In this document: positions 9,281-16,481 of the stretch, piece by piece
How positions within the stretch are numbered: position 1 is the first letter of the stretch
How the letters are laid out: the number at the start of each line of letters is the position of its first letter
DNA from: Gluconobacter oxydans
GTDB lineage: Bacteria; Pseudomonadota; Alphaproteobacteria; Acetobacterales; Acetobacteraceae
Length of the DNA: 64,000 bases
Direction: 5' to 3'
NCBI RefSeq assembly: GCF_006539685.1
Contig: NZ_BJNM01000006.1
Location: 40,973 to 104,972, forward strand
Notes under the pieces: model-generated
What the model was told of the DNA's origin: nothing
What the model saw: the letters and a program-made list of their open reading frames with translations, nothing else
Database searches by the model: none
Position numbers and translations under genes: made by a program

Positions 9281-9301
9281 TGGTGGAGCTGAGGTCCACC
9301 A
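9281..9301. other. attL core: dyad around a 7-bp spacer
   Basis: TGGTGGA (9281-9287), spacer GCTGAGG (9288-9294), TCCACCA (9295-9301). The spacer and left arm recur at the tRNA end. The right arm is element-derived and is the exact reverse complement of the left arm, as expected for core-type sites bound by a tyrosine integrase. Confidence 0.75.
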
Positions 9302-9380
9302 AACCTATGTGTCTGGGCGTCTCTGGTTCCATCTTTAAGATAGTGTTTTCATGGGGATAATTTTTCCAATCATCTCAGGA

Positions 9381-9448
9381 CGTCCCCCGAAGTCTCCCAC
9401 GATGCCAATTTTTAACATGGGTCGGAACGTGGGTTTTCTATCATAGGT
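9381..9448 (+). repeat. left-end integrase arm-type repeats
   Basis: Phased boxes CGTCCCCCGA (9381) and AGTCTCCCAC (9391), then AACATGGGT (9414-9422), AACGTGGGT (9426-9434) and a degenerate ATCATAGGT (9440-9448). The same two kinds of box occur in the same orientation at the right end of the element. They lie between attL and the integrase start, where arm sites for integrase or excisionase are expected. Confidence 0.6.
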
Positions 9449-9473
9449 CGGATTTTCTGGGATAGAATGAAGC

Positions 9474-10685
9474 ATGCCCAGAATCGCTTCGAACCGCCTG
9501 ACCGCCCGAACCGTCGCTTCTCTCAAAGACGGGGTCTACGGAGACGGGGGCAATCTATGGCTGACCATCAAAGGCAACGTCCGAGCATGGTCAGTCCGCT
9601 TCAAAAGCCCGATCACCGGGAGATCTCGTGAGATGGGCCTAGGCCCCGTCCGCGACGTGGGCTTAGCGGATGCTCGCCGTCTGGCAACAGAAGCCAGACA
9701 CCTGATTGCTGATGGCCTGGATCCGATTGAAGAACGTAAGGCTGAGAAGGCCGCCCGCAAACGGAAATCCGGACTGACCTTTGAGGACGTCGCTCGTCGG
9801 TACATTCAGGAACAGACCCCTGCCTGGAAAGATCAGAGATCGGCACCCGTCTGGACCAGTTCTCTCGAGATCCACGTTTTCCCCACTTTCGGAAAGAAGT
9901 TGGTATCTGCGGTCGATACAGATGACGTCCTAAACATCTTACGCCCCATATGGACTGAGAAGACAGAGACAGCAGGCCGGGTCCGTGGACGGATTGAACG
10001 GATCCTGGACTATGCCAAGACCCATGGCTGGCGAGAGAGTGAGAATCCGGCAAGATGGAGAGGACACCTCTCCAATATTCTTCCCGCTCCTTCAAAGGTC
10101 GCCAAGATTGAACACCATCCCGCAGTGGATTGGAAAGACATCGCCCGAGTCATGGCAGCCCTCGCAGCATCAAGCGGCCTTGCTGCCCAGGCCGTCCGGT
10201 TCCTGTGCCTGACTGCTGCTCGATCGGGTGAAGTCCGCTTTGCCACGTGGGATGAGATTGATCTTGAGCAGAAGATCTGGACAGTTCCAGCCGAACGCAT
10301 GAAAGCCAAGCGGGAACATCGTGTCCCGTTAAGTGATGGTGCGCGGGAAATTTTGCAGTCAGTCCTTCCGCTCCGCAATTCTCGCCAAGGCAACTTCATC
10401 TTTCCAGGGCAACGCCGAGGCAAACCCCTGACAGACGTGGCCCTATCCAAAGCCCTTCATACAGCGGCTGGGACAAAAGACGTCACCGTCCATGGCCTGC
10501 GCTCTACCTTCAGAGATTGGGCGGCTGAAGAGACAGATTTTCCTAGGGAAGTCGCGGAGATGGCACTGGCACATGCTATTGGTGACAAGGTAGAGGCAGC
10601 CTACCGACGCGGCGACCTTTTTGAAAAACGGCGTGCTCTGATGAGCCAATGGCTGCACACAATCGAGAACAAACCCGGAAAATAA
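9474..10685 (+). CDS. int: tyrosine integrase, P4/prophage type
   Basis: 403 residues. Residues 1-90 match the N-terminal DUF4102-like arm-binding domain of P4-type integrases (DGVYGDGGNLWL...); a SAM-like core-binding domain covers ~98-190. The catalytic set is visible: R250 (LTAARSGEVR), K279, H340-x-x-R343 (VHGLRSTFRDW), H367 (ALAHAIG) and Y377 (EAAYRRGD). It integrates and excises the element at tRNA-Ala and lies immediately inside attL. The protein looks complete and functional. Confidence 0.95.
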   Translation: MPRIASNRLTARTVASLKDGVYGDGGNLWLTIKGNVRAWSVRFKSPITGRSREMGLGPVRDVGLADARRLATEARHLIADGLDPIEERKAEKAARKRKSGLTFEDVARRYIQEQTPAWKDQRSAPVWTSSLEIHVFPTFGKKLVSAVDTDDVLNILRPIWTEKTETAGRVRGRIERILDYAKTHGWRESENPARWRGHLSNILPAPSKVAKIEHHPAVDWKDIARVMAALAASSGLAAQAVRFLCLTAARSGEVRFATWDEIDLEQKIWTVPAERMKAKREHRVPLSDGAREILQSVLPLRNSRQGNFIFPGQRRGKPLTDVALSKALHTAAGTKDVTVHGLRSTFRDWAAEETDFPREVAEMALAHAIGDKVEAAYRRGDLFEKRRALMSQWLHTIENKPGK

Positions 10686-10776
10686 TTCGTTCAAGATTCT
10701 TGCTTTTCGAAATCTTGATCCACCAGACTAATCCCATAGCCGCCGCTCTCCGCGGGGTATCTATGGAGAACAAACC

Positions 10777-10977
10777 ATGCACACCCTGAATGATTTTCCT
10801 GAATTCGCGAGCATCCCTCTCATCACCCAGCGGTTCAACATCAGCCGCTCAGGGATTTACCGGATGCTCAGCCAGGGAGACATTCAGGCCGTGAAGGTGG
10901 GCCGCTCTACGAGAATCGTGACGCGCTCTGTAGAGGCTTACTTTGCTCGGTTACCACGCCTTGGAGAAGTGGCGTAA
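10777..10977 (+). CDS. AlpA/excisionase-like helix-turn-helix protein (copy 1)
   Basis: 66 residues with a winged-HTH excisionase-type pattern: LITQRFNISRSGIYRMLSQG, then AVKVGRSTRIVTRSVEAYF. Such proteins bend att DNA during excision or activate integrase transcription. It lies 91 bases after the integrase stop. A second copy with the same layout lies at 14458. A DNA-binding role is well supported; whether it is the excisionase or a transcription activator is not. Confidence 0.75.
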   Translation: MHTLNDFPEFASIPLITQRFNISRSGIYRMLSQGDIQAVKVGRSTRIVTRSVEAYFARLPRLGEVA

Positions 10978-11043
10978 AAGATGATATTAGCCACTTCAAA
11001 ATTAAAACACATAAAAAATGCTAAATTTTCTAATGGAATTTCA

Positions 11044-11065
11044 CAATGGCATTTTAATGCCATTG
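11044..11065. terminator. dyad between convergent genes
   Basis: CAATGGCATT (11044-11053), 2-base spacer, AATGCCATTG (11056-11065). It lies between the AlpA-like gene and the convergent cargo gene in a very AT-rich gap (10978-11128). It could terminate in both directions, though no long T-run is adjacent, or it could be a protein-binding dyad. Confidence 0.4.
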
Positions 11066-11128
11066 ATCACAGAATAAATCATTCTAAAAACTATCATTAC
11101 TTGATACATAAACCAAAATAAAATATAT

Positions 11129-12358
11129 TTATACTCTTCTCTCAGCCAAACGTTGAGAGATAGCTTTTGTTATGAGCATATTATTAGTATCCGATAGATT
11201 TTTTATATTTATCCGATCCTTAAAAATACCTATCCCAAATTCTCTAGCCATCTTTCCAAATACTTCATCCGCAAAACTACTCGACATCATATCTACCCCC
11301 GACATATCGCAAACAACACTCGCACCACCACTTGATATTATAAGATTATTTATTTTTCTTCTTATTTCAAATCCAGAGCTTCTACTTCCGAAGGAAGCAG
11401 TTTCCGATCCCATTTTAAATAAAATGGAGCCATTATCTTGCTCATGCGCCAGCTCAATAAAATCTACCATCTGATATCCACTACCTTTGAACGCAAGAGC
11501 TTTAGCCAACAAATCCTCACTAGAAAACTTCAAAGCACAGACGACCAAAGACCCCGTGAATTGTCTTGCATCGTGCCGTACCTGTACTTCACGTTTGCGA
11601 GTTGTTACCAAGTGAGCGTTACCTGAGTTTATATGAAAGGTTCCCCCACTTAAGACCGCCATTTGAAATGTGCCATACAGACCGTTGCCTTGGCCAAATT
11701 CAGGGTCACGTGTGATACCTTGCCTGATACTCTGCTCTAAAGCATACTCATCAGTCCACCGTTTATTTGAAATGGACCTTAATGAGTTCGGTATGCCGAT
11801 TCCTGCATCCGCAACGATGAACTCGACCTCTTTTACAAAATTCCTGAAATTCATCTGAAACAATCCTCCAATGGGGGATTCCGAATGATTCAAAACATTG
11901 TCACATATTTCGTTTACGGACCATTCTAAAGCTTGCATGTTCTTTCTATTTAATTTTGGAGATCTTTTAAGTATTCTATTTACACAATCATTAACTAATT
12001 CTTGTTGTTTTTTGTATTCACTAAATATTGTTGCCGGTATATTATATGGACTTGGCTCTGGATACTCTCTAAATCTACGAGGATCAATTATGTGAGCCAA
12101 TCCACAATTAAGAAATAGCCTTCTTAGTCTATCGAATTTAGGAAGTATTAATTTAAATCTTATCCTCTCGTTTCTTTTTAATAAAATGAAAGAACACATT
12201 GGAACCATGCATTCAGCAAATGCTTTTTTTGTTTCAGAAAAATCTAATATTATAGATTCATAACCTCTGAAATCTATAAGCATATTTATATTATATTGAA
12301 TATCTCTTAGATCTGATATGTGTATTATTTCTTTTATTTTTAAACTATTTTCTGTCAT
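11129..12358 (-). CDS. STAS-like / GHKL-ATPase / DUF4325-like regulatory protein (cargo gene)
   Basis: 409 residues. The N terminus (~10-95) resembles a degenerate STAS-type fold. The middle is a histidine-kinase-type ATPase: N box EWSVNEICDNVLNHSES (E150, N154), G1 DAGIGIP (184-190), G2 GQGNGLYG (222-229). The end (~290-409) resembles the STAS-like DUF4325 family (DMSGVDMMSSSFADEVFGKM; SSS at 359-361, where anti-anti-sigma factors carry the phosphorylated Ser). No phospho-acceptor histidine domain is seen. It overlaps the upstream XRE gene by 4 bases and is strikingly AT-rich, so it is probably recent foreign cargo. Function unknown; an RsbW/SpoIIAB-like switch in one chain is an inference. 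Confidence 0.72.
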   Translation of the reverse strand: MTENSLKIKEIIHISDLRDIQYNINMLIDFRGYESIILDFSETKKAFAECMVPMCSFILLKRNERIRFKLILPKFDRLRRLFLNCGLAHIIDPRRFREYPEPSPYNIPATIFSEYKKQQELVNDCVNRILKRSPKLNRKNMQALEWSVNEICDNVLNHSESPIGGLFQMNFRNFVKEVEFIVADAGIGIPNSLRSISNKRWTDEYALEQSIRQGITRDPEFGQGNGLYGTFQMAVLSGGTFHINSGNAHLVTTRKREVQVRHDARQFTGSLVVCALKFSSEDLLAKALAFKGSGYQMVDFIELAHEQDNGSILFKMGSETASFGSRSSGFEIRRKINNLIISSGGASVVCDMSGVDMMSSSFADEVFGKMAREFGIGIFKDRINIKNLSDTNNMLITKAISQRLAERRV

Positions 12359-12612
12359 TTTCTCAACCTAACTCCTGCCCCACTGCCATTCTCAGGCACA
12401 AATTCTACGCCAGCAGCTTCCAGGGCAGTTCGGATGGCGGTGATTGTGGAAGATCGGGGAGAGCTTTCTCCTCCTTCAATGCGAGCAATGGTCCGCTTTG
12501 GAAGCCCGCTTTCAGACGCCAATTTATCTTGTGTCCAGCCAATCAATGCGCGTCCTGCTCTCACCTGGGCCGGGTAAATAGCATCATTGATGACATTTTC
12601 TCTTGCATTCAT
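12355..12612 (-). CDS. XRE-family helix-turn-helix regulator
   Basis: 85 residues with a Cro/CI-type HTH: RAGRALIGWTQDKLASESGL, PKRTIARIEGGESSPRSST. AAAGGAG precedes the ATG. It is translationally coupled to the downstream STAS-like/GHKL gene (ATGA overlap) and is the likely regulator of the pair. Repeats of TGATGACAT lie just upstream and within its first codons, suggesting autoregulation. Its composition is closer to the host than that of its partner. Confidence 0.82.
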   Translation of the reverse strand: MNARENVINDAIYPAQVRAGRALIGWTQDKLASESGLPKRTIARIEGGESSPRSSTITAIRTALEAAGVEFVPENGSGAGVRLRK

Positions 12613-12640
12613 AAAAGGAGAGTGTCACCTATGATGACAT
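12588..12640. promoter_or_regulatory. probable operator of the XRE regulator
   Basis: TGATGACAT occurs at 12588-12596 (inside the first codons) and 12632-12640 (upstream). The upstream copy is half of TGTCA (12623-12627), 7 bp, TGACA (12635-12639). Spacing and position suit autorepression. Confidence 0.45.
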
Positions 12641-12722
12641 CTCGCAAGAGATAAAGCGGTCGAACAGAAGGGGTAGGAGCCTTCCTGTCCGACCTAACCA
12701 CATACCGAAGGATAGTTCGGCA

Positions 12723-12908
12723 ATGGCTAAGCACGCCTATACCATGCCCGCTACTCGCGTGGCAGGGGCGCTCAATCTGCGCCTGGTTTCTGAAATGGTC
12801 TCTGGCCTCGGCATCTCCCTCATGCTGGCCCTCGTTTTCTTCGGAATGATGAAGCCTGATCCCGTCATGGCTCACCACGCCGCCCTTCAGGTGGAGACTG
12901 TGCGATGA
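12723..12908 (+). CDS. small single-pass membrane protein, unknown function
   Basis: 61 residues with one hydrophobic stretch (~24-42, MVSGLGISLMLALVFFGMM). GAAGGA precedes the ATG and sits in a small hairpin (CCGAA...TTCGG). The gene overlaps the next small gene by ATGA, which supports both. No family recognised. Confidence 0.55.
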   Translation: MAKHAYTMPATRVAGALNLRLVSEMVSGLGISLMLALVFFGMMKPDPVMAHHAALQVETVR

Positions 12909-13078
12909 GCAAACATGCCCCCATCGTCCCCCCTACGGAAGCAGAACGCCAAGCCAAAGTTGAGATGGCACGCGGAGAAGGAGATCTGGTGAACCATTTT
13001 GCAGAGCTAGGCCGCCGCTTCGGCGCAAACACCACCTCGAAGACCCCCGCCCTAAAAGGCGCATTTTCGTGGTTGTGA
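12905..13078 (+). CDS. small hypothetical protein (57 aa)
   Basis: The start codon overlaps the preceding stop (ATGA). The product begins MSKHAPIVPPTEAERQAKVE and is charged and soluble. The same strand and tight coupling to its neighbours are the only support; no homology recognised. Confidence 0.45.
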   Translation: MSKHAPIVPPTEAERQAKVEMARGEGDLVNHFAELGRRFGANTTSKTPALKGAFSWL

Positions 13079-13091
13079 AAGGAAGATGGAC

Positions 13092-13403
13092 ATGAAATCG
13101 CATTCCCCTGCCCCATCCCGAGCCGCCATTGAAGCATTAGCGCAGGCTTTAATCGATTATCTGGATGTTCTTGACGCCCCTAACGAAGACTTAGAGCCCA
13201 ACGGCGACGAAGAAGCTGATTACGACAATGAACCTGATTGCGACGGCGAAGGTCTTCAAACGTGGGAACAGCCTGAGCCGTTCACGCCCTACTTGGTCAC
13301 GGGAACCAACATATCTACTCCTCGAGTTGAGCCAGTGTTCGGAGAGCCCGTCGCGACGGAGCATGGCGTTGGACGCACCATCACATACCGAAGAGTGGCA
13401 TGA
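13092..13403 (+). CDS. acidic hypothetical protein
   Basis: 103 residues with a strongly acidic middle (NEDLEPNGDEEADYDNEPDC). ATG 13092 has AAAGGA 8 bases upstream; ATG 13086 is the alternative. Acidic small proteins in phage-like elements are sometimes DNA mimics, but nothing here specifically supports that. No family recognised. Confidence 0.5.
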   Translation: MKSHSPAPSRAAIEALAQALIDYLDVLDAPNEDLEPNGDEEADYDNEPDCDGEGLQTWEQPEPFTPYLVTGTNISTPRVEPVFGEPVATEHGVGRTITYRRVA

Positions 13404-13443
13404 TGAATGCCAGTCCTGTGCTTCTCCTGAGAAAGAGGCAATC

Positions 13444-13737
13444 ATGAACGCTTTACAAAATGCTGCCCGTGCGACCTTGGCTGCCAACGCCAAGATCAGA
13501 CGATTGTCCCACATACCATTTGATGCAGATCCGGACCTTGACCGAAAGACAGATATTGCCATCCAACAATGGGCTTATGGACGTCAAAAGATGCTTTCCT
13601 TGCCTGTACAAAGTCGTGCCGATTTACTGGCAAAGGCGCGAGCTATTGCTGACAGTCCGTATGACTATGAGAGTGAAGCCAACATACGGCAGTTTGCTCA
13701 GGACGTGATCGCTCTCGTTCAACCAAAACGCCGATAA
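13444..13737 (+). CDS. hypothetical protein (97 aa)
   Basis: The frame is open further upstream, but AAAGAGG 6-7 bases before ATG 13444 supports this start (MNALQNAARATLAANAKIRR). Probably helical, with RADLLAKARAIADS and IRQFAQDVIALVQ in the second half. No family recognised. Confidence 0.5.
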   Translation: MNALQNAARATLAANAKIRRLSHIPFDADPDLDRKTDIAIQQWAYGRQKMLSLPVQSRADLLAKARAIADSPYDYESEANIRQFAQDVIALVQPKRR

Positions 13738-13745
13738 GGCGGTCT

Positions 13746-13777
13746 AGAGACGATCTAGCAAGCATGTGATCGTCTCT
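13746..13777 (+). terminator. hairpin between small genes
   Basis: A perfect 10-bp inverted repeat, AGAGACGATC (13746-13755) and GATCGTCTCT (13768-13777), 12-base loop. No T-run; it may be a terminator or a processing/regulatory structure. Confidence 0.4.
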
Positions 13778-13804
13778 TGATGCTTGAAAAAACAGAAAAG
13801 GTCG

Positions 13805-14374
13805 ATGGCGGTGCAGAAACTAGGAAAAAAGGCCCTAATCGCCACGGTCCTGAACGGGATACGTATGTTTGAAGAGAGCAAAAATCCGCTTTTTCTGTGG
13901 GCTGCCCTAGCATTTCTTCTTCGAGAAAATGCGGAAGAAAACACTAATGGAATTCATCCTTTAACGATCTCGAAATCCATTTCCATTCCCCCTGAAATAG
14001 CAGCCTATCTTTTACGTGTTTCATCGGAAATCGATGCTCTGACGAACATGCCACCTGACTTTGCCGCCAACAACTTACTGTCAGCACTTGAACTCGGGAA
14101 AGGACAAGGCGAAACCGCTTTTACAAGACTACAAACAATTAGAGAGGAAGCTTGGGAGGCCAATATATCGGATAGAAACCGCGCTTTAGGGCTGACCGTA
14201 CCCCAGGACTTATGGCTTTTAGAGCAAATGAAAGTTGGCAAGCCCGTTAGCGAAAGGCAACGAAAACGTCGGCTTCAGTACGGTCGTCTCGCTTTAGCTG
14301 GCAAACCTGTTCCTCCAACCAGAAGATCTCGAAAGAAACGCTCCATCTCCTCCCCAGAGGATGACGGCAATTAG
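13805..14374 (+). CDS. hypothetical protein (189 aa)
   Basis: ATG 13805 follows AAAAGG; an in-frame TTG at 13784 would add seven residues. Mostly helical by appearance, with a very basic C terminus (ERQRKRRLQYGRLALAGK, later RRSRKKRSIS) that could bind nucleic acid. No recognised family. Same strand as its neighbours in the element's small-gene run. Confidence 0.55.
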   Translation: MAVQKLGKKALIATVLNGIRMFEESKNPLFLWAALAFLLRENAEENTNGIHPLTISKSISIPPEIAAYLLRVSSEIDALTNMPPDFAANNLLSALELGKGQGETAFTRLQTIREEAWEANISDRNRALGLTVPQDLWLLEQMKVGKPVSERQRKRRLQYGRLALAGKPVPPTRRSRKKRSISSPEDDGN

Positions 14375-14457
14375 CTCGAATCAACGTCATGGCGAGGAGA
14401 ATAGAGCTTCCCTATTGGTGAAACACCAGGGGACACCCCGGTACTTCAGGAGACGAT

Positions 14458-14667
14458 ATGAGCCAAACAGATACAAGAATTTTCCCACCATACGCCCCCG
14501 TTAAAGACGTGGCCGCATGGTTCGGGTTAAGCCGTTCGACGCAATACCGGATGCTTGAGCTTGGCGAGATTGAAGCTCTGAAAATCGGACGGACAACCTT
14601 GATCGTAACGGCTTCCGTAGAGCGCTACCTCGCAAAGGTACCACGCCTCGGAAAGCAATCCGCTTAA
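14458..14667 (+). CDS. AlpA/excisionase-like helix-turn-helix protein (copy 2)
   Basis: 69 residues with the same plan as the 10777 protein: VKDVAAWFGLSRSTQYRMLELG, then ALKIGRTTLIVTASVERYL and a matching end (VPRLGKQ here, LPRLGEV in copy 1). Good ribosome site (CAGGAG). One copy may act in excision and the other as a transcription activator for the operon from 14790 to 17719. Confidence 0.72.
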   Translation: MSQTDTRIFPPYAPVKDVAAWFGLSRSTQYRMLELGEIEALKIGRTTLIVTASVERYLAKVPRLGKQSA

Positions 14668-14673
14668 ACTCAC

Positions 14674-14705
14674 AAAACCGCCCTGAGGTCAGAGCGGTTT
14701 TGGAA
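14674..14705 (+). terminator. intrinsic terminator
   Basis: AAAACCGC (14674-14681) and GCGGTTTT (14694-14701), ending in a short T-run, immediately after the second AlpA-like gene. Confidence 0.7.
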
Positions 14706-14789
14706 ACCTGTGAAACGCTGGGGAGCGATAAGCAGGGACCATAACCGGAGTTCTGATCGTCAGGCAAGCCAAGAAAGGCTGAAAACCTG

Positions 14790-15023
14790 ATGAATACGAA
14801 GATTGAGCCCCGCGGCGAAAGCCCGCGGATGGCAACGGGAAAGTCTTGTCCGCGCATTATTGCACAAATCAACGCAATGCCTGGAAAAGACGCACTGGGA
14901 CGCCCCACGGAAGTAGTGTTTGCCCTTTCCGATGATGGCCAGCTTTTCCGGCGTGAAATCTCTCAGGAGGAGTGGGGAAACTGGGAACTGCTCTCTGCTC
15001 TTCCGCAGGGAGGCATCCGATGA
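14790..15023 (+). CDS. hypothetical protein (77 aa)
   Basis: The stop overlaps the start of the next gene (ATGA), as in the rest of this tight gene run. The central stretch GRPTEVVFALSDDGQLFRRE and the Trp-rich end WGNWELL look like a small beta-rich domain. No family recognised. Confidence 0.55.
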   Translation: MNTKIEPRGESPRMATGKSCPRIIAQINAMPGKDALGRPTEVVFALSDDGQLFRREISQEEWGNWELLSALPQGGIR

Positions 15024-15448
15024 GAGACCGTCATAATCCCTTCTACATCGGCCAGGTCCGCGGATGCGCAGTGCGCTTTTTCCGTGCCCCGAATGGCGTA
15101 GTTGCCCTGCCTTGGCATGCCTGTGCGGATCTGACAGCAGCAGCCGCGTTGCCGGACGACCTGCGAACGGTCTTTTTGAACATGACCAAATCCGGTCAAT
15201 GGCAGGACAGCGTTCGAACAGTCGCGACTGATGCCGGTGACGTATTGATTGCCCCGCATTTTGTCGCTCAGGGGGCCATGGGTGCTTTTCAGCAATATGG
15301 CCTCGTTGACGAGGGCTTTGAGGACGACTGGTGCATCACCGCTGCCGAAGCAGCCTGCAAAATGCAGCAAGGCCTGAGCCCAGAAGAGAAGCTGAAGAAC
15401 ATCATCATGATGGGACGTCAGCACCTGGATCGGGAGGATGACCTATAA
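15020..15448 (+). CDS. hypothetical protein (142 aa)
   Basis: ATG 15020 overlaps the previous stop and has GGGAGG upstream; the frame extends further 5' but without support. It begins MRDRHNPFYIGQVRG. No family recognised. It is the second gene of the run leading to primase and helicase. Confidence 0.55.
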   Translation: MRDRHNPFYIGQVRGCAVRFFRAPNGVVALPWHACADLTAAAALPDDLRTVFLNMTKSGQWQDSVRTVATDAGDVLIAPHFVAQGAMGAFQQYGLVDEGFEDDWCITAAEAACKMQQGLSPEEKLKNIIMMGRQHLDREDDL

Positions 15449-15678
15449 TGGACGCCTCTTTCATTCCCGGCCTGCTCCACGCTGCTGAGATCTGCGACCA
15501 GTTCTGCAGTGAAAACGCGATGATTTCCCATGATGAAATTCTTCGGATTTGTCGTGCAGGGGAAGAAATGACGATGGAAAAGATGGATCATTCCGTGATC
15601 CATACTGCCAAGTCTCATGCCGCCCGCGAGATCGCAGCGTTTCTCCGCCGCCTCGCATCGGAAGGAAGCAAGGCATGA
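15448..15678 (+). CDS. hypothetical protein (76 aa)
   Basis: The start shares a base with the preceding stop (TAATG) and the end overlaps the primase start (ATGA). Predominantly helical in appearance. No family recognised; support comes from coupling on both sides. Confidence 0.5.
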   Translation: MDASFIPGLLHAAEICDQFCSENAMISHDEILRICRAGEEMTMEKMDHSVIHTAKSHAAREIAAFLRRLASEGSKA

Positions 15679-16481
15679 GCGCGTCCCTCAAAGTGGAACC
15701 CCCTCTTCATGAGGAGACAGCCCGCAAAGCGGCTGCACTTGTTCGAAGCCTTCCAGTCTTCCCATGTCGCGAAGACAAGGCACCCGCATGCCGCAACGGG
15801 TTCAAAGACGCTGTACGAGGCGAGGAGGACGCTCTTGCCCTGTGGCGTCAGTGCCCAGGACCGCTCATCGGCGTTCCGACCGGTATCATTTCCGGCTTTG
15901 ACGTGCTGGATCTCGACCTGCAGCACGCGACGGCCGACGAATGGTATGGCGAGCACTGCACCCAGCTTTCCGGCCACCGGATGCAGCGCACGCGCTCGGG
16001 TGGCGTGCATCTCCTTTTCCAGCATCGCGAAGGTCTGCGGAACAGTGCCAGCAAACTCGCACGCGGCGTCGATGTCCGGGCAGATGGTGGATACATCATC
16101 TGGTGGCCCGCAACAGGCTTGGAAATCATTGAACGGGTCCGCCCCCAGCTATGGCCTGCCTGGCTGATCGAGGCTCTGACACCGGCACCACCCCCGAAAG
16201 CCGATCTATCAAAGATCGAGAACGGCCTGAAGGACGCGGACCGATATGCGGTTGGTGCCCTGCGTGCTGCCGTCCGGGCTGTTGCAGCAACCGGACAAGG
16301 TGGCCGAAATGACCGCCTGAACGCAGAGACCTTTTCCCTCGCCCGTTTTGTGCCCGAGGGATACCTGACTGTCAGCCAGATTGCGGAAGCCATGGCAGCC
16401 GCCGGACTGGAAGCGGGTCTCACGCCTCAGGAAATCCAGAAGACCATTGCGTCGGCGCTTAAATCGAGAGGTGTCATGTGA
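15675..16481 (+). CDS. bifunctional primase/polymerase (Prim-Pol) domain protein
   Basis: 268 residues from ATG 15675, which overlaps the previous stop. It has the prim-pol pattern: FPCREDKAPACRNGFKDA, GVPTGIISGFDVLDLDLQ (acidic metal site), TRSGGVHLLFQH and GVDVRADGGYIIWWP. The C-terminal third is helical and resembles the DNA-binding/PriCT part. It probably primes replication of the element together with the overlapping helicase gene. This pairing is typical of satellites and small prophages. Confidence 0.88.
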   Translation: MSASLKVEPPLHEETARKAAALVRSLPVFPCREDKAPACRNGFKDAVRGEEDALALWRQCPGPLIGVPTGIISGFDVLDLDLQHATADEWYGEHCTQLSGHRMQRTRSGGVHLLFQHREGLRNSASKLARGVDVRADGGYIIWWPATGLEIIERVRPQLWPAWLIEALTPAPPPKADLSKIENGLKDADRYAVGALRAAVRAVAATGQGGRNDRLNAETFSLARFVPEGYLTVSQIAEAMAAAGLEAGLTPQEIQKTIASALKSRGVM

